Below are positions 19,324 through 28,486 of a stretch of 64,000 nt of DNA, piece after piece; position 1 is the stretch's first letter, and each line of letters starts with the position of its first letter. The DNA comes from CS4-C045 sp963844115 (GTDB taxonomy: Bacteria; Planctomycetota; Planctomycetia; Pirellulales; UBA7805). The translations under genes were made by a program, and so were the position numbers. The stretch is from positions 114,382 to 178,381 of the forward strand of contig CAWJNN010000040.1 in NCBI GenBank assembly GCA_963844115.1. Reading direction: 5' to 3'. The notes under the pieces were generated by a model. The model was given only the letters and a program-made list of their open reading frames with translations. It was not told the origin of the DNA and ran no database searches.

Positions 19324-21206
19324 GATCGCTCAGCGGTTCGTTGCGCCATTCGGTCGCGCATCCGCCGAAGATTCTGCGAGATGTGATTGACGACGCTGGG
19401 GTCTTCGGTGATCAAGATGGCGTGATCGCGATCCGCGAGGTTCAAGGAAAGTTGTCCCCCTCCGGTGACTCGTCTCAACGGCACCGGGCGCAGTCCGTCC
19501 AGTCGCACCATGTACGCTCGATTCGAAGCCGGCACGCCCGGCACCACAAATTGGATTGTCCGATCGGGATGGGCGTCCGAGAATTCGGTGACGCCGCCCA
19601 ATGGCAACGGTAGCAACAGCCGACCGCGTTCGGATTGCAGGACAGCGGCCCTCATCCCTGGGTTGTTGGATTGAATGGTCTCAACGATGCTTCGACTGGT
19701 AATCCATGGTTCGAGGAGGTCGAGTTCAAGATTTATCCGTTCCAATAGTTCTTGGCGGTGCAATGCGGAGGTGTCGTTAGCGTGCAACGCGTGGTGAGAT
19801 AGAAAGTAGAGACCACGGGCACCTGCGGCGATCGCCAGAAATACCTGTTGTCGGATCTGGGAGTAAGGAATGGCCGGTCGCGCGATGAAAACCGCGGCAT
19901 TGCTTGTCGCCGATCCTTGATCGGTATCCGGGAGGTCAGTCACGATGCCTGCCCAGACCGCCGTCGTTGGAGTCGATATCCGTTCGACGTGATTCAGCCA
20001 AGACCCGTAGTGGCCCAGGTCGAAGCTGGAATGGTTGTTCGGTGGTCGAGCGATAATTGCGTCAACGTGTCGACGGAGATCTCGTGCGTCGTCCCGGCTG
20101 TCGCAGACGATTAACCGCCGCGGCAAATGTTCGGCTGCGCGCAGGCGGCGTATCTGATCGATCGTTGAACGCACGTCGCGATTCGACTTCATATTCCAGG
20201 CCAGGATACGGCTGGCGGTCTCGATGGATCGGTTCGATGGTTCGGCCGATGGATCCGTACTGACGATCCACAGCCCGGACTGGCCTGCTTGTGCGTTTTG
20301 TTCGGCGGTGACGGCACCATTGATCTTGACCGTATTGAAGCCAAGATCCCGCAGCATCGACAAGGGTTCTCGGTGGTAATCGATAATTCGAGGAAAAAAT
20401 GGTTTGCCATCGGCGATCGCAGTGGAATCTCGCATCACCACCTGGGCGGAACGGAGGCGGACTTCCTGGTCGAAGCTGGCCGCCTGGACGGGTGGCTGCG
20501 TGTCGCGATTTTTGGGGATGAATCCAGCGACCTCCACGTCGTCGATCCACAAGTTTGTCGTCCCCGAGCCTCCGTAGGCGTTAATTAGCAGTCGATCGAC
20601 GTAAGCTTCCTTGGGGTCGACTTGTCCGACGAAACCGCTTCGCAAGATTCGCACCTGATCGCTAACTCTTTTCGGAACACCGTCGATTTCAAGTCGCTGC
20701 CATGTGCCAGCGTCGCGGTAAAGATTGCCATAAATCAATACCGAAAGCGGTTGGCCGGTACGCGAATCTTCCGTCCGCGGGAAGACGACTCGCGCGGCAA
20801 CTTGCAAGCCCGGTCGGTCCGCGCGCAGCCAGACGGCAAGGGATAACTCGTCGATGATGGTTGCTCGGTCCAGGTCGTGGGCCAGGTAAACCTGAGAACC
20901 GGTACGAGCAGAGACGGTCACTGCTTCTGCCCAGCCGCCGCTGTGCACGATGTCGCGAACGCGCCGGTGTCGATCCAAACGGGGATGGGCGTCGCTGCTA
21001 AAGAGCTTCCACGAAGGAAGCGGACCTTCCAAGCTGTTCCAATAGACGGGCGGTGCGGAATGGCTGGGCTGGCAGAACCAGCACGTGAGCAGGACCACGC
21101 TGTGGAGGGTAACGATCAGCGGTCGTAGGGAAATCAACGCACGGCCAAGAAGATCGTCTTTGCCGCGAGTTCTTGGGTACCGTCGTGCCGAATTGCGGTT
21201 CTTCAT
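19314..21206 (-). CDS. Large exported protein, possible glycoside-hydrolase-like barrel
   Basis: 630 residues with an amino-terminal hydrophobic signal or anchor (LISLRPLIVTLHSVVLLTCWF) after a basic start. Residues about 60-240 look like a beta-sandwich carbohydrate-binding-like domain (ELSLAVWLRADRPGLQVAARV and TTNLWIDDVEVAGF). The middle resembles a TIM-barrel of the glycosidase superfamily (FFPRIIDYHREPLSMLRDLGFNTVKING), where a surface polysaccharide substrate is conceivable. No catalytic acids can be assigned. Many Planctomycetota encode similar unassigned exported proteins. It is convergent with fxsA, with the tandem repeat at its end. Confidence 0.65.
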   Translation of the reverse strand: MKNRNSARRYPRTRGKDDLLGRALISLRPLIVTLHSVVLLTCWFCQPSHSAPPVYWNSLEGPLPSWKLFSSDAHPRLDRHRRVRDIVHSGGWAEAVTVSARTGSQVYLAHDLDRATIIDELSLAVWLRADRPGLQVAARVVFPRTEDSRTGQPLSVLIYGNLYRDAGTWQRLEIDGVPKRVSDQVRILRSGFVGQVDPKEAYVDRLLINAYGGSGTTNLWIDDVEVAGFIPKNRDTQPPVQAASFDQEVRLRSAQVVMRDSTAIADGKPFFPRIIDYHREPLSMLRDLGFNTVKINGAVTAEQNAQAGQSGLWIVSTDPSAEPSNRSIETASRILAWNMKSNRDVRSTIDQIRRLRAAEHLPRRLIVCDSRDDARDLRRHVDAIIARPPNNHSSFDLGHYGSWLNHVERISTPTTAVWAGIVTDLPDTDQGSATSNAAVFIARPAIPYSQIRQQVFLAIAAGARGLYFLSHHALHANDTSALHRQELLERINLELDLLEPWITSRSIVETIQSNNPGMRAAVLQSERGRLLLPLPLGGVTEFSDAHPDRTIQFVVPGVPASNRAYMVRLDGLRPVPLRRVTGGGQLSLNLADRDHAILITEDPSVVNHISQNLRRMRDRMAQRTAERSPL

Positions 21207-21455
21207 GCCGGTCGCGCAGGCAAAGGATTTCTGCCATCATGTTGCCTAAACGGAGTCTTTATCAGGATTTGTGTAGACATTCCAGGTCAACATGTTGCAG
21301 AAGCGAAACATCGCTCAATCGCTACGATCCTCGAAGTCGAGTGCCCAAAAGCTTGCTCTTCCTAGGGTTATCGCATTACCATGAATGCTGGTGTGCGAAT
21401 TGGCATGTCTTCTGCAAAACTATGCTAGCGTCACACACCCTTGGAGATAGCGACC

Positions 21456-21737
21456 ATGCCAAACGCCCAACCGTCATCGAACCAAACCGACAAACTGCCA
21501 AGTGAAGTCGAAGAACTCATGGCCGCGATCGAAAGGTTGCCGGAACAACATCGCAGCGAACTCGAGCCGATCATTCAACGCGTCGTCGCCAGCACCAAAC
21601 GTCGTCGCCGAATTCTCAGCCTCGTTCAGGACGCGCTCAGCCAGCTCCGCCTCGACATGAAATACTTGTTGTTTGATCTGGAAGCCACGCGTCGCGAACG
21701 CGATGAGTATCGCCAGCAATTAGAAGAGGATGCGTAA
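21456..21737 (+). CDS. Small conserved coiled-coil protein, function unknown
   Basis: 93 residues from ATG 21456 (MPNAQPSSNQTDKLPSEVEE), preceded by GGAGATAG. It is predicted almost wholly helical, with basic KRRRRIL in the middle and a heptad-like end (LRLDMKYLLFDLEATRRERDEYRQQ). A strong terminator follows 31 bp after the stop, which supports a real, separately transcribed gene. I do not recognise the family. Confidence 0.7.
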   Translation: MPNAQPSSNQTDKLPSEVEELMAAIERLPEQHRSELEPIIQRVVASTKRRRRILSLVQDALSQLRLDMKYLLFDLEATRRERDEYRQQLEEDA

Positions 21738-21768
21738 CGTATAAACCGATTCCTCTACTCCGATCATC

Positions 21769-21806
21769 AAGCTCCGGCCAGGACTTTCTGGCCGGAGCTT
21801 TTTCTT
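21769..21806 (+). terminator. Rho-independent terminator
   Basis: A perfect 13-bp stem AAGCTCCGGCCAG / CTGGCCGGAGCTT (21769-21781 and 21788-21800) with a 6-base loop is followed by TTTCTTT. Confidence 0.95.
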
Positions 21807-21894
21807 TGGCTCGCAAAGAGCGTCCAGATAGCCATTTCCGTTACTACTTCACTTACGATTCCGTTGCCTCACCATCGTTATTCGCGTAGTATGA

Positions 21895-23567
21895 ATGTTC
21901 AGAAACAGTTCGACGGCGTCCCTATCCGCCGATACCGGGGCAGCGAGTAGAACACACCAGAAGGGTGGTTCGACAAGCGGAGGCGGATTCGACGCAGGGT
22001 CACTCGAGGCAGGGTCACTCGACGCAGGGTCACTCGACGCAGGGGGATTTGACGAAGATGGTGCGGATGTGATGGTGCAGATGTCTTCTGATGAGGTCGC
22101 GCAAGCGGCGCACGATCTTAAGCTGATCAATGATCGGCAGCTCCGCGAGATCTGGAGTATGCTCGGCAGCCGCGACGTTTCCTCGGACGATCTAACTCAA
22201 GCGCTAATCGGGCAGGAGCTTCTGACCAGTTATCAGTTGGGACGGCTGAAGTCGGGAGAGAAGAGCGGTTACTTCTACGGCGACTACAAAGTTTTGTATT
22301 TCGTCGGCAGCGGTTCCTTCGCGCGCGTCTATCGAGTGGTTCAGCAAGCGACCGGCCAGGTGTTTGCCCTCAAAGTCTTGCGTTCGCGCTATGGTCGGGA
22401 TAGTTCCGAGGCCGGAGCGCAGGTTCGGGATCAGTTCCGACGTGAAGCCGAGCTGGGGATGACGTTGCGCCATTCCAACATCGTCCCGATTTACGACGTT
22501 GGCGTCGAAGGCGACGCACACTACATGGTGATGGACTTTGTCGAAGGTCGTAACCTGCGAGACTTCGTCGAGAAGCGCAATCAATGCGACGCCGACGAAT
22601 CCTTGCGATTAATCATGGATGTATTGAGTGGCCTGGACTACGCGTTTCAGCGCGGATTGCGCATCGAGATATCAAGTTGAGCAACGTGTTGGTGTCGAGC
22701 CGCGGGACCGCCAAGCTCGTGGATTTTGGATTGGCTGAGCTTGGTCGGGAGGTAACGGACGACGCCTTCAAGGATATTCAGAATCCGCGGACGATTGATT
22801 ACGCGGCATTGGAACGGGCAACGGGAGTCCGACGAGACGATCTGAGGAGTGACATCTATTTTGTCGGCTGCATGCTGTACCACATGCTGTCCGGCAAGTC
22901 TCCCTTGCCCGACACGAAAAACCGCATGAAGCGGCTCAGTAAGGCGCGATACCAAGAAATCGTGCCGATTCGCAAGCTAATGCCAGGCTTGCATTCGTCC
23001 GTGGTCGCCCTGGTTAATAGGTCACTGGAGTTTGACGCGACCAGGCGATATCAGACTCCCAAGGAGTTCTTGATTGACGCGCAGCATGCAATTCGCAAGT
23101 TGGACGAACCTCCATTGGATCAGGCCCATGACGACGACACCGTGGTGGAAGAAGAAGATTCGCGGGCCGCACGCGAGGCGAAACCACAACGGACCGTGAT
23201 GTTCGTCGAAGCGAATGTGCAGATGCAAAACGTCTTTCGCCAACACTTCAAGACGGCCGGTTTTCGTGTGCTGGTTACGCGCGACCCGGAACGCGCGATC
23301 GCGCGTTTTACCGAAGATGACCCGCCAGGGCACTGTGTTGTGTTCAGTACCCAGGATCTGGGGGAAGCCGCCGTGAACGCTTACCAGCGATTTATCTGTG
23401 CGGGAGGCACGTCGGAAATTCCGGCGGTGTTGCTGCTGGGCGAGAAGCACACGGAGTGGTCCCAGCGATCGGATGGCGCGGAGCATCACGTCGTGGTACC
23501 CATGCCGATCACGTTAGGCGAATTCCGCGAGTTGCTCGATCGCCTGGTTCCACACGCTGCCGTCTAG
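21895..23567 (+). CDS. Ser/Thr protein kinase with receiver-like carboxy domain, frameshifted
   Basis: Hanks-type kinase. A low-complexity amino part (tandem DAGSLEAGSLDAGSLDAGG) precedes a short helical domain (VAQAAHDLKLINDRQLREIW). The kinase follows: glycine loop VGSGSFARVYRV, lysine in FALKVL, catalytic loop HRDIKLSN, and DFG in LVDFGLAE. The frame breaks near 22,655: CGCGGATTG with one more G would read RGIAHRDIKLSN and rejoin the second frame, so a lost G is likely. After the kinase a receiver-like fold begins TVMFVEANVQMQNVFRQHFK, but the place of the phosphorylated Asp is not clear (VVFSTQDLGEA), so it may be a pseudoreceiver. ATG 22072 (MVQMSSDEVAQ) is an alternative start that would leave the repeats untranslated. 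No transmembrane helix is seen. Confidence 0.88.
21991..22044 (+). repeat. 15-bp tandem repeats in the kinase amino end
   Basis: GACGCAGGGTCACTC at 21991-22005, a GAGGCA variant at 22006-22020 and GACGCAGGGTCACTC at 22021-22035, then a partial unit. In frame they encode repeats of D/E-A-G-S-L. Confidence 0.93.
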
Positions 23568-23603
23568 CCAAACGGGCCGCAATACGGTCGGTTGCCTTCA
23601 CGC

Positions 23604-23641
23604 GAATTGTTTAATCCCGGCGCGCCGGGATTAAACAATTC
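23604..23641. terminator. Perfect 38-bp palindrome, likely bidirectional terminator
   Basis: GAATTGTTTAATCCCGG and its exact complement flank CGCG; the whole 38 bp reads the same on both strands. It lies between the convergent kinase and uracil-DNA glycosylase genes, with AT-rich outer ends that could serve as U-tracts either way. Confidence 0.8.
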
Positions 23642-23701
23642 TCCCTAAAGCACGTCTGCTATCGTGGCCCGAATTGGCGCTGTCCAATTCAATGGGCTGG
23701 C

Positions 23702-24538
23702 TTACTTGGGCGGTTCGATCCCCATTTCGCGCATCAGCAACTGAATGTCGCCCCACACGTCCTTCTTGGCTGCCGGATTGCGCAACAGGTAAGCTGGATG
23801 GTAGGTGCAAAGCACCCGAATGCCACGGTATTCGTAAAAGTTGCCTCGCATGTGGCTGATCGGCGTGGTGACGTTCAAGAGGTTTTGAGCGGCGACGGCG
23901 CCCAGGCAGCAAATAAATTCCGGTTGAATGAACGCCAGCTGTCGATCAAGGAAACCTCGGCAATCGTTTGATTCTTCCGGTCGCGGATTGCGATTGCCGG
24001 GCGGACGACACTTGAGAATGTTCAAAATATAGACGTCCTCGCGCCGCAGTCCCATTCCCTTGACGACAATATCCGTCAGCAGCTTGCCCGCCCGTCCAAC
24101 AAATGGTTCCCCTTGTCGATCCTCGTCCGCACCCGGCGCCTCACCGAGGAAGCATAAACGGGCGGACGGGTTCCCGACTCCGAACACGGTTTGCGTTCGA
24201 TTGGCGACCAGTTCCTCGCAGAGAGTACAGGCAGCAACGTCTCGCGCGATGACCTCAAGGGTTTCCACCACTTCCCGGCTGGCAACGGGCTCCCCGCCGG
24301 CAATGGGCTCCCCCTTAGCAACAGGATCCCCTGGAGCAACAGGATCCCTCGGAGCAACAGGATTCTCGTCGGATTCAAGATCGGTCGTTTTTGCCAACTT
24401 AATTTTGGGCAAAGTGGTAACTCCCGCTCGCTGGAGACTTTCTAGCTTTTGCACGACGGCGCGATGAACGCTCTTTCCGCTTGGGGGCTGCCTGGCCATG
24501 TCTGAATCCGCCTCGTCGCTTCGTCGAGTTTCGTTCAA
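23702..24538 (-). CDS. Family 4/5-type uracil-DNA glycosylase (iron-sulfur)
   Basis: Removes uracil from DNA at the start of base excision repair. 278 residues, of which the first about 95 are a poorly conserved linker with in-frame repeats (PVAPRDPVAPGDPVAKGEP). The catalytic part shows the first cluster cysteines in CTLCEEL, the water-activating motif GEAPGADEDRQGEPFVGRAG, NILKCRPPGNRNP (third Cys), FICCLGAVAAQ (fourth Cys nearby) and the closing motif HPAYLLRNP. The GEAPG form fits family 4. A longer amino linker like this is usual in planctomycetal homologues. It has a divergent promoter region with der. Confidence 0.93.
   Translation of the reverse strand: MNETRRSDEADSDMARQPPSGKSVHRAVVQKLESLQRAGVTTLPKIKLAKTTDLESDENPVAPRDPVAPGDPVAKGEPIAGGEPVASREVVETLEVIARDVAACTLCEELVANRTQTVFGVGNPSARLCFLGEAPGADEDRQGEPFVGRAGKLLTDIVVKGMGLRREDVYILNILKCRPPGNRNPRPEESNDCRGFLDRQLAFIQPEFICCLGAVAAQNLLNVTTPISHMRGNFYEYRGIRVLCTYHPAYLLRNPAAKKDVWGDIQLLMREMGIEPPK
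24281..24370 (-). repeat. Five 18-bp units in the glycosylase linker
   Basis: Five head-to-tail 18-bp units (24281, 24299, 24317, 24335, 24353) in two sequence classes (GGCAACGGGCTCCCCGCC-like and AGCAACAGGATCCC-like) encode a run of six-residue Pro-Val/Ile-Ala repeats. It is a flexible linker that probably expands and contracts by slippage. Confidence 0.88.
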
Positions 24539-24767
24539 TCGCTCAATTCCGCAAGATTACGCTGCTGCCCAAGGTACGCAAAGGGGCGTCGAAAGCGTCC
24601 GCCCTCGCCGGAGGCGTGACGGAGGCCACTTTTTTTGTTTATGATAAAAAGCTCCAACCAGGCGGGTTGTAGGCAGCGTCGAGCACTCCAGGCCGTTATC
24701 CGGCAGTTTGCCGTTGCTCGGCCCACCGACGAATCTCCAAGCGCGCATCATTTATCACGGTCGAGCA

Positions 24768-26171
24768 ATGGGTCTACCCCAAGTCGTTATTGTCGGACGT
24801 CCCAATGTAGGGAAGTCCAGCGTCTTCAACTGGCTGGCTGGTCGCCGGTTGGCGATCGTCGATGATGCGGCCGGTGTGACGCGCGACCGCATGTCGTACT
24901 TGATGTGTCACGACGACGCGTACTTCGAACTGGTTGACACGGGGGGTATGGGAATCGATGACGTCGACGACCTGACCGAGCAGATCGAGATACAGATTGA
25001 GGTGGCGATCGATTCAGCTTCCGTGATCTTGTTTGTCGTCGACACGCTGACCGGTATGTTGCCGCTCGATAGCGAGGTTGCCAAGCGTTTGCGGTACGTC
25101 GATATTCCGGTCATCTGCGTCGCGAATAAAACGGACAATTCCACGCTGAACGCTCAGGCGGATGAATTCTATCGACTTGGTCGTGGAAAACTGGTCCGGA
25201 CCAGCACGACTCAGAATCGGGGGAGGGCCGAATTGCTGGACCTCGTCGTCGAGCGACTGCCCGATGCGGTGGATGAGGATCAGGACGAACCGGACGAGCC
25301 GGAGATGAAGGTTGCAATTGTCGGGCGGCGCAACGTCGGAAAGAGCACGTTTATCAATACGCTGGCGGGCGCCGAGCGGATGATTGTGAGCGAAGTGCCC
25401 GGTACGACTCGAGATAGCGTGGACGTGCGATTCGAAATGGACGGCAAATCGTTCCTGGCCATCGACACACCGGGGCTGCGGCGAGGCAAGAGCATCAAAA
25501 GTGATCTGGAGTTCTACGGGTTTCACCGTGCCCAACGCAGTATTCGTCGAGCGGATGTTGTGCTGGTTTTCTTCGACCCTCAACAGCGGATCAGCAAGGT
25601 CGACAAGCAGCTGTGCGACTACGTCACGGATCAGTACAAGCCGTGTATCTTCGTGATCAACAAGTGGGATCTGTGCGCGGGATCGATGCCGACGGAAAAG
25701 TGGGCGAGCTACATTCGAGATACGTTTCGGACGATGGCGTATGCGCCGATCGCATTTGTCACGGGCCAAACGGGCAAGAATCTCAAGGCCTTGCTGAATC
25801 ATACGCAGATGCTGTTCAAACAGTCACGCAGGCGGGTCACGACCGGTGTGCTGAATCGCATCATCCGCGCGGCCGTCGAGAACAATCCGCCGCCACTTCA
25901 CGAGAATCGGCCATCCAAAATCTACTACGCCGCGCAAGTCGGCACCCAGCCTCCCACGATTGTGCTGTTCTGTAATCGCCCTCAGGCGTTTCCACAACCC
26001 TATCGCCGGTACCTGCTGGGGGTGATGCGTGATCACTTAGAATTTGCCGAGGTGCCGATTAAGCTCTATTTGCGCAAGCGGGCGAGGACCGACACGAGAG
26101 ACGATTTTTCGTCCGATGCCACGGTTGTCTCCGAGTCGTCACCTGCGACGGAGTCTCCTGCAACGGATTAG
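24768..26171 (+). CDS. der: Ribosome-assembly GTPase Der (EngA)
   Basis: Double-GTPase needed for 50S ribosome maturation. From ATG 24768 (MGLPQVVIVGRPNVGKSS) it has 467 residues. The first G domain shows GRPNVGKSS, VTRDRM, DTGGMG and NKTD. The second shows GRRNVGKST, TTRDSV, DTPGLRRG and NKWD. The KH-like carboxy domain follows (PSKIYYAAQVGTQPPTIVLFCN), with a Ser/Thr-rich tail. The ORF is open further upstream, but the alignment with the family begins here. Alanine dehydrogenase follows after 16 bp, so co-transcription is likely. Confidence 0.97.
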   Translation: MGLPQVVIVGRPNVGKSSVFNWLAGRRLAIVDDAAGVTRDRMSYLMCHDDAYFELVDTGGMGIDDVDDLTEQIEIQIEVAIDSASVILFVVDTLTGMLPLDSEVAKRLRYVDIPVICVANKTDNSTLNAQADEFYRLGRGKLVRTSTTQNRGRAELLDLVVERLPDAVDEDQDEPDEPEMKVAIVGRRNVGKSTFINTLAGAERMIVSEVPGTTRDSVDVRFEMDGKSFLAIDTPGLRRGKSIKSDLEFYGFHRAQRSIRRADVVLVFFDPQQRISKVDKQLCDYVTDQYKPCIFVINKWDLCAGSMPTEKWASYIRDTFRTMAYAPIAFVTGQTGKNLKALLNHTQMLFKQSRRRVTTGVLNRIIRAAVENNPPPLHENRPSKIYYAAQVGTQPPTIVLFCNRPQAFPQPYRRYLLGVMRDHLEFAEVPIKLYLRKRARTDTRDDFSSDATVVSESSPATESPATD

Positions 26172-26187
26172 ACAAAGGAGTCGACAG

Positions 26188-27297
26188 GTGCTGGTTGGCG
26201 TACCCACAGAAATCAAACGGGATGAATATCGTGTCGCGCTGCTGCCGGTGGGCGTCGAGGAACTCGTCCGGGCCGGCCATGAAGTGATGGTTCAGGCAGG
26301 AGCCGGGCTTGGGTCGGGATTGGCCGATCACGAGTATCTTCGCAACGGCGCCCGTTTGGTGTCTTCACCCGAAGAAATATTCGAGCAGGCCGAACTGGTT
26401 ATCAAGGTCAAGGAACCGCTGCCGGAGGAATGGCCTTTGTTGCGCGAAGGCCAGATGATCTTCACGTATTTTCATTTCGCGGCGGATCGCGATCTGATCG
26501 ACGCGGTTGTTAACTCAGGCGCGACCGCCATCGCCTACGAAACACTGCGCGACGATCGAGGCGCGCTGCCGCTGCTGACGCCGATGAGCGAAGTTGCAGG
26601 GCGGATGAGCATCCAGGAGGGTGCGAAGTATCTCGAACGCCCACAGATGGGGCGGGGTATTTTGCTGGGTGGAGTGCCGGGCGTCCCGCCGGCCCACATC
26701 ACGATCCTGGGCGGCGGTATCGTCGGAGCCAATGCCGCCAAGATCGCTGCAGGCTTTGGTGCGGACATTGCCATTCTCGACGTCAATATGGACCGCCTGA
26801 GATATTTGGATGACATCATGCCGGCGAATGTCAACGTGCTGTTCAGCGATCGCCATACGATCCGCGACCAGATTCAACTCGCCGATCTGGTCATCGGGTC
26901 GGTGCTGGTTCCCGGAGCCAGAGCGCCCCACCTGATCGAAAGGGACCACCTGAAACTGATGAAACACGGCAGCGTCATCGTCGATGTGGCGATCGACCAG
27001 GGTGGTTGCGTTGAATCGAGTAAGGCAACGACGCACAGTGCCCCGACGTTCATCGTCGACGACGTGGTTCATTATTGTGTTACCAACATGCCGGGAGCCG
27101 TTGGTCGCACCAGTACCTTCGCCCTTTGTAACGTGACACTGCCATGGGCATTGTTGCTAGCAGAACGGGGTATGCCTGGGGCAGCCGAGTCGTCGCGGCC
27201 GATGGCACGTGCGGTCAATACGTATAAACAGGCGGTCACGAATCGCGCCGTTGCCGAGACTTTCGCTTTGCCGCTGGACGACCGTTTTGAAGTCTGA
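26188..27297 (+). CDS. ald: Alanine dehydrogenase
   Basis: NAD-dependent reversible deamination of alanine to pyruvate. The start is GTG 26188 (VLVGVPTEIKRDEYRVALLP), chosen because AAGGAG stands 7 bp before it and the family aligns from here; 369 residues, exactly the usual size. Substrate-binding residues fall in EIKRDEYRVAL and VKVKEPLPEEW. The catalytic His lies in FTYFHFAADRD and the Asp in DVAIDQGGCVE. The NAD Rossmann motif is ILGGGIVGANAA. It lies 16 bp after der. Confidence 0.96.
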   Translation: MLVGVPTEIKRDEYRVALLPVGVEELVRAGHEVMVQAGAGLGSGLADHEYLRNGARLVSSPEEIFEQAELVIKVKEPLPEEWPLLREGQMIFTYFHFAADRDLIDAVVNSGATAIAYETLRDDRGALPLLTPMSEVAGRMSIQEGAKYLERPQMGRGILLGGVPGVPPAHITILGGGIVGANAAKIAAGFGADIAILDVNMDRLRYLDDIMPANVNVLFSDRHTIRDQIQLADLVIGSVLVPGARAPHLIERDHLKLMKHGSVIVDVAIDQGGCVESSKATTHSAPTFIVDDVVHYCVTNMPGAVGRTSTFALCNVTLPWALLLAERGMPGAAESSRPMARAVNTYKQAVTNRAVAETFALPLDDRFEV

Positions 27298-27346
27298 GAT
27301 CGGCCTTTGCCTATTTTGCCAGCAACTCTATACTCCCCGCCCGCCG

Positions 27347-27390
27347 CGTGTACCCACGGCGCGCGAATCGTGTACCCACGGCGCGCGAAT
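27347..27390 (+). repeat. 22-bp perfect tandem duplication
   Basis: CGTGTACCCACGGCGCGCGAAT occurs at 27347-27368 and 27369-27390, between alanine dehydrogenase and parA. Confidence 0.95.
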
Positions 27391-27472
27391 TCAGCAATGG
27401 TTTACCGATGTCGGGTCGATGGCCACCGGGCGGCTGTCATCCGAGAGTCATCGATCGTCAAGGAGGACTTCG

Positions 27473-28285
27473 ATGAGGACGTTTGCGGTTATCAATCAAA
27501 AAGGTGGCGTTGGAAAAACGACCACGGCCGTCAACTTGAGTGCCGCGCTGTCCGAACAGGGAAATCGGGTGGCCCTGATTGATATCGATCCCCAGGCCCA
27601 CGCGACGCTACATTTCGGGCTGGAAATCGCACAGGGTCAACCGTCTCTGTACGACGTGCTATGTAATGATGCGTCGCTCGCCAGCGCGCGGACGGAAATC
27701 AACGATAAACTCTGCGTCATTGGCGGCAACATCGACCTGGCGGCCGCCGAGGTCGAGTTGGCGGGCGTGCAGGACCGCGACTTGATATTGCGCAAAAAAC
27801 TGGCGGAAGAGGCTGGCGATTACGATTTTGTGATCATCGACTGTCCGCCCTCGTTAGGGATCCTGACCATCAATGCGCTCGCGGCGGTTACCGAAGTCGT
27901 CCTGCCCATGCAGCCGCATTTCCTGGCGTTGCACGGGTTGAGCAAACTGCTGCAGACGATCCACATCGTTGCCGGGCGGCTCAATGACCAGCTCTCCCTG
28001 ACCGGCGTCGTGTTTTGTATGTACGAATCGGGTACGCGACTGGCCGCCGAAGTCAGCTCGGATGTCGGGAAATTCTTTGAAGAATCACGCGGTCAAAATG
28101 TTCCCTGGTCCAATGCATGTGCGTTTCAAACCAAAATCCGGCGCAACATTCGGCTGGCCGAGGCCCCCAGCTTTGGCCGATCGATTTTCGATTATGCGCC
28201 CGCTAGCCACGGCGCAGAAGATTATCGCAAGCTCGCTACAGAACTTCTTGCCTATCAGCCGGCAAGAAAGCGATCCGCGGCTTGA
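27473..28285 (+). CDS. ParA/Soj family ATPase
   Basis: Deviant Walker ATPase used for chromosome or cargo positioning. From ATG 27473 (MRTFAVINQKGGVGKTTTA), with AAGGAGG 6 bp upstream, it has 270 residues. It shows the deviant Walker A KGGVGKTTT with the signature lysine, IDIDPQAHATL, the switch region IIDCPPSLGILTINALAA and a typical carboxy half. No ParB or parS site is seen next to it; a 16-bp parS (TGTTTCACGTGAAACA) was looked for nearby and not found. It could be a chromosome partition ATPase or one linked to the surface-polysaccharide genes that follow. Confidence 0.92.
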   Translation: MRTFAVINQKGGVGKTTTAVNLSAALSEQGNRVALIDIDPQAHATLHFGLEIAQGQPSLYDVLCNDASLASARTEINDKLCVIGGNIDLAAAEVELAGVQDRDLILRKKLAEEAGDYDFVIIDCPPSLGILTINALAAVTEVVLPMQPHFLALHGLSKLLQTIHIVAGRLNDQLSLTGVVFCMYESGTRLAAEVSSDVGKFFEESRGQNVPWSNACAFQTKIRRNIRLAEAPSFGRSIFDYAPASHGAEDYRKLATELLAYQPARKRSAA

Positions 28286-28363
28286 TGTCGATTAAGAGAT
28301 GATCTCGTCGCAGTGGGCGTGTTGCCGTCCATCCGTATTGCGTTCTCTGGTCTCCGTGACGGG

Positions 28364-28486
28364 CAACGCCGTGAAGGATTATTGTAGCTGGATTCGCAAG
28401 AATTCAGGGTGCTAGCGAATTCTGAATTCTTGCGAATCCAGCTACGAACCCTAGAAAACGCCTTATCAAAATCCTTCACGGCGTTG
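28364..28486. repeat. Nested palindromic element, 24-bp inner stem
   Basis: Inner perfect 24-bp arms (28384-28407 starting GTAGCTGGATTCGCAAG, and 28422-28445) sit inside outer perfect 17-bp arms (28364-28380 CAACGCCGTGAAGGATT and 28470-28486). It has the same two-layer build as the element at 8896-8989 but an unrelated sequence. It lies in the gap after parA. Confidence 0.88.

Noticed and set aside
21400..21440. Promoter TTGGCA / TATGCT before the small coiled-coil gene
   Set aside because: The spacer is only 15 bp and neither box is a good match, so it was not listed as a feature.
27473..28285. ParA as part of a plasmid or phage partition system
   Set aside because: No parB, parS-like site, replication gene or phage gene lies near it; the flanks are ordinary chromosomal genes.
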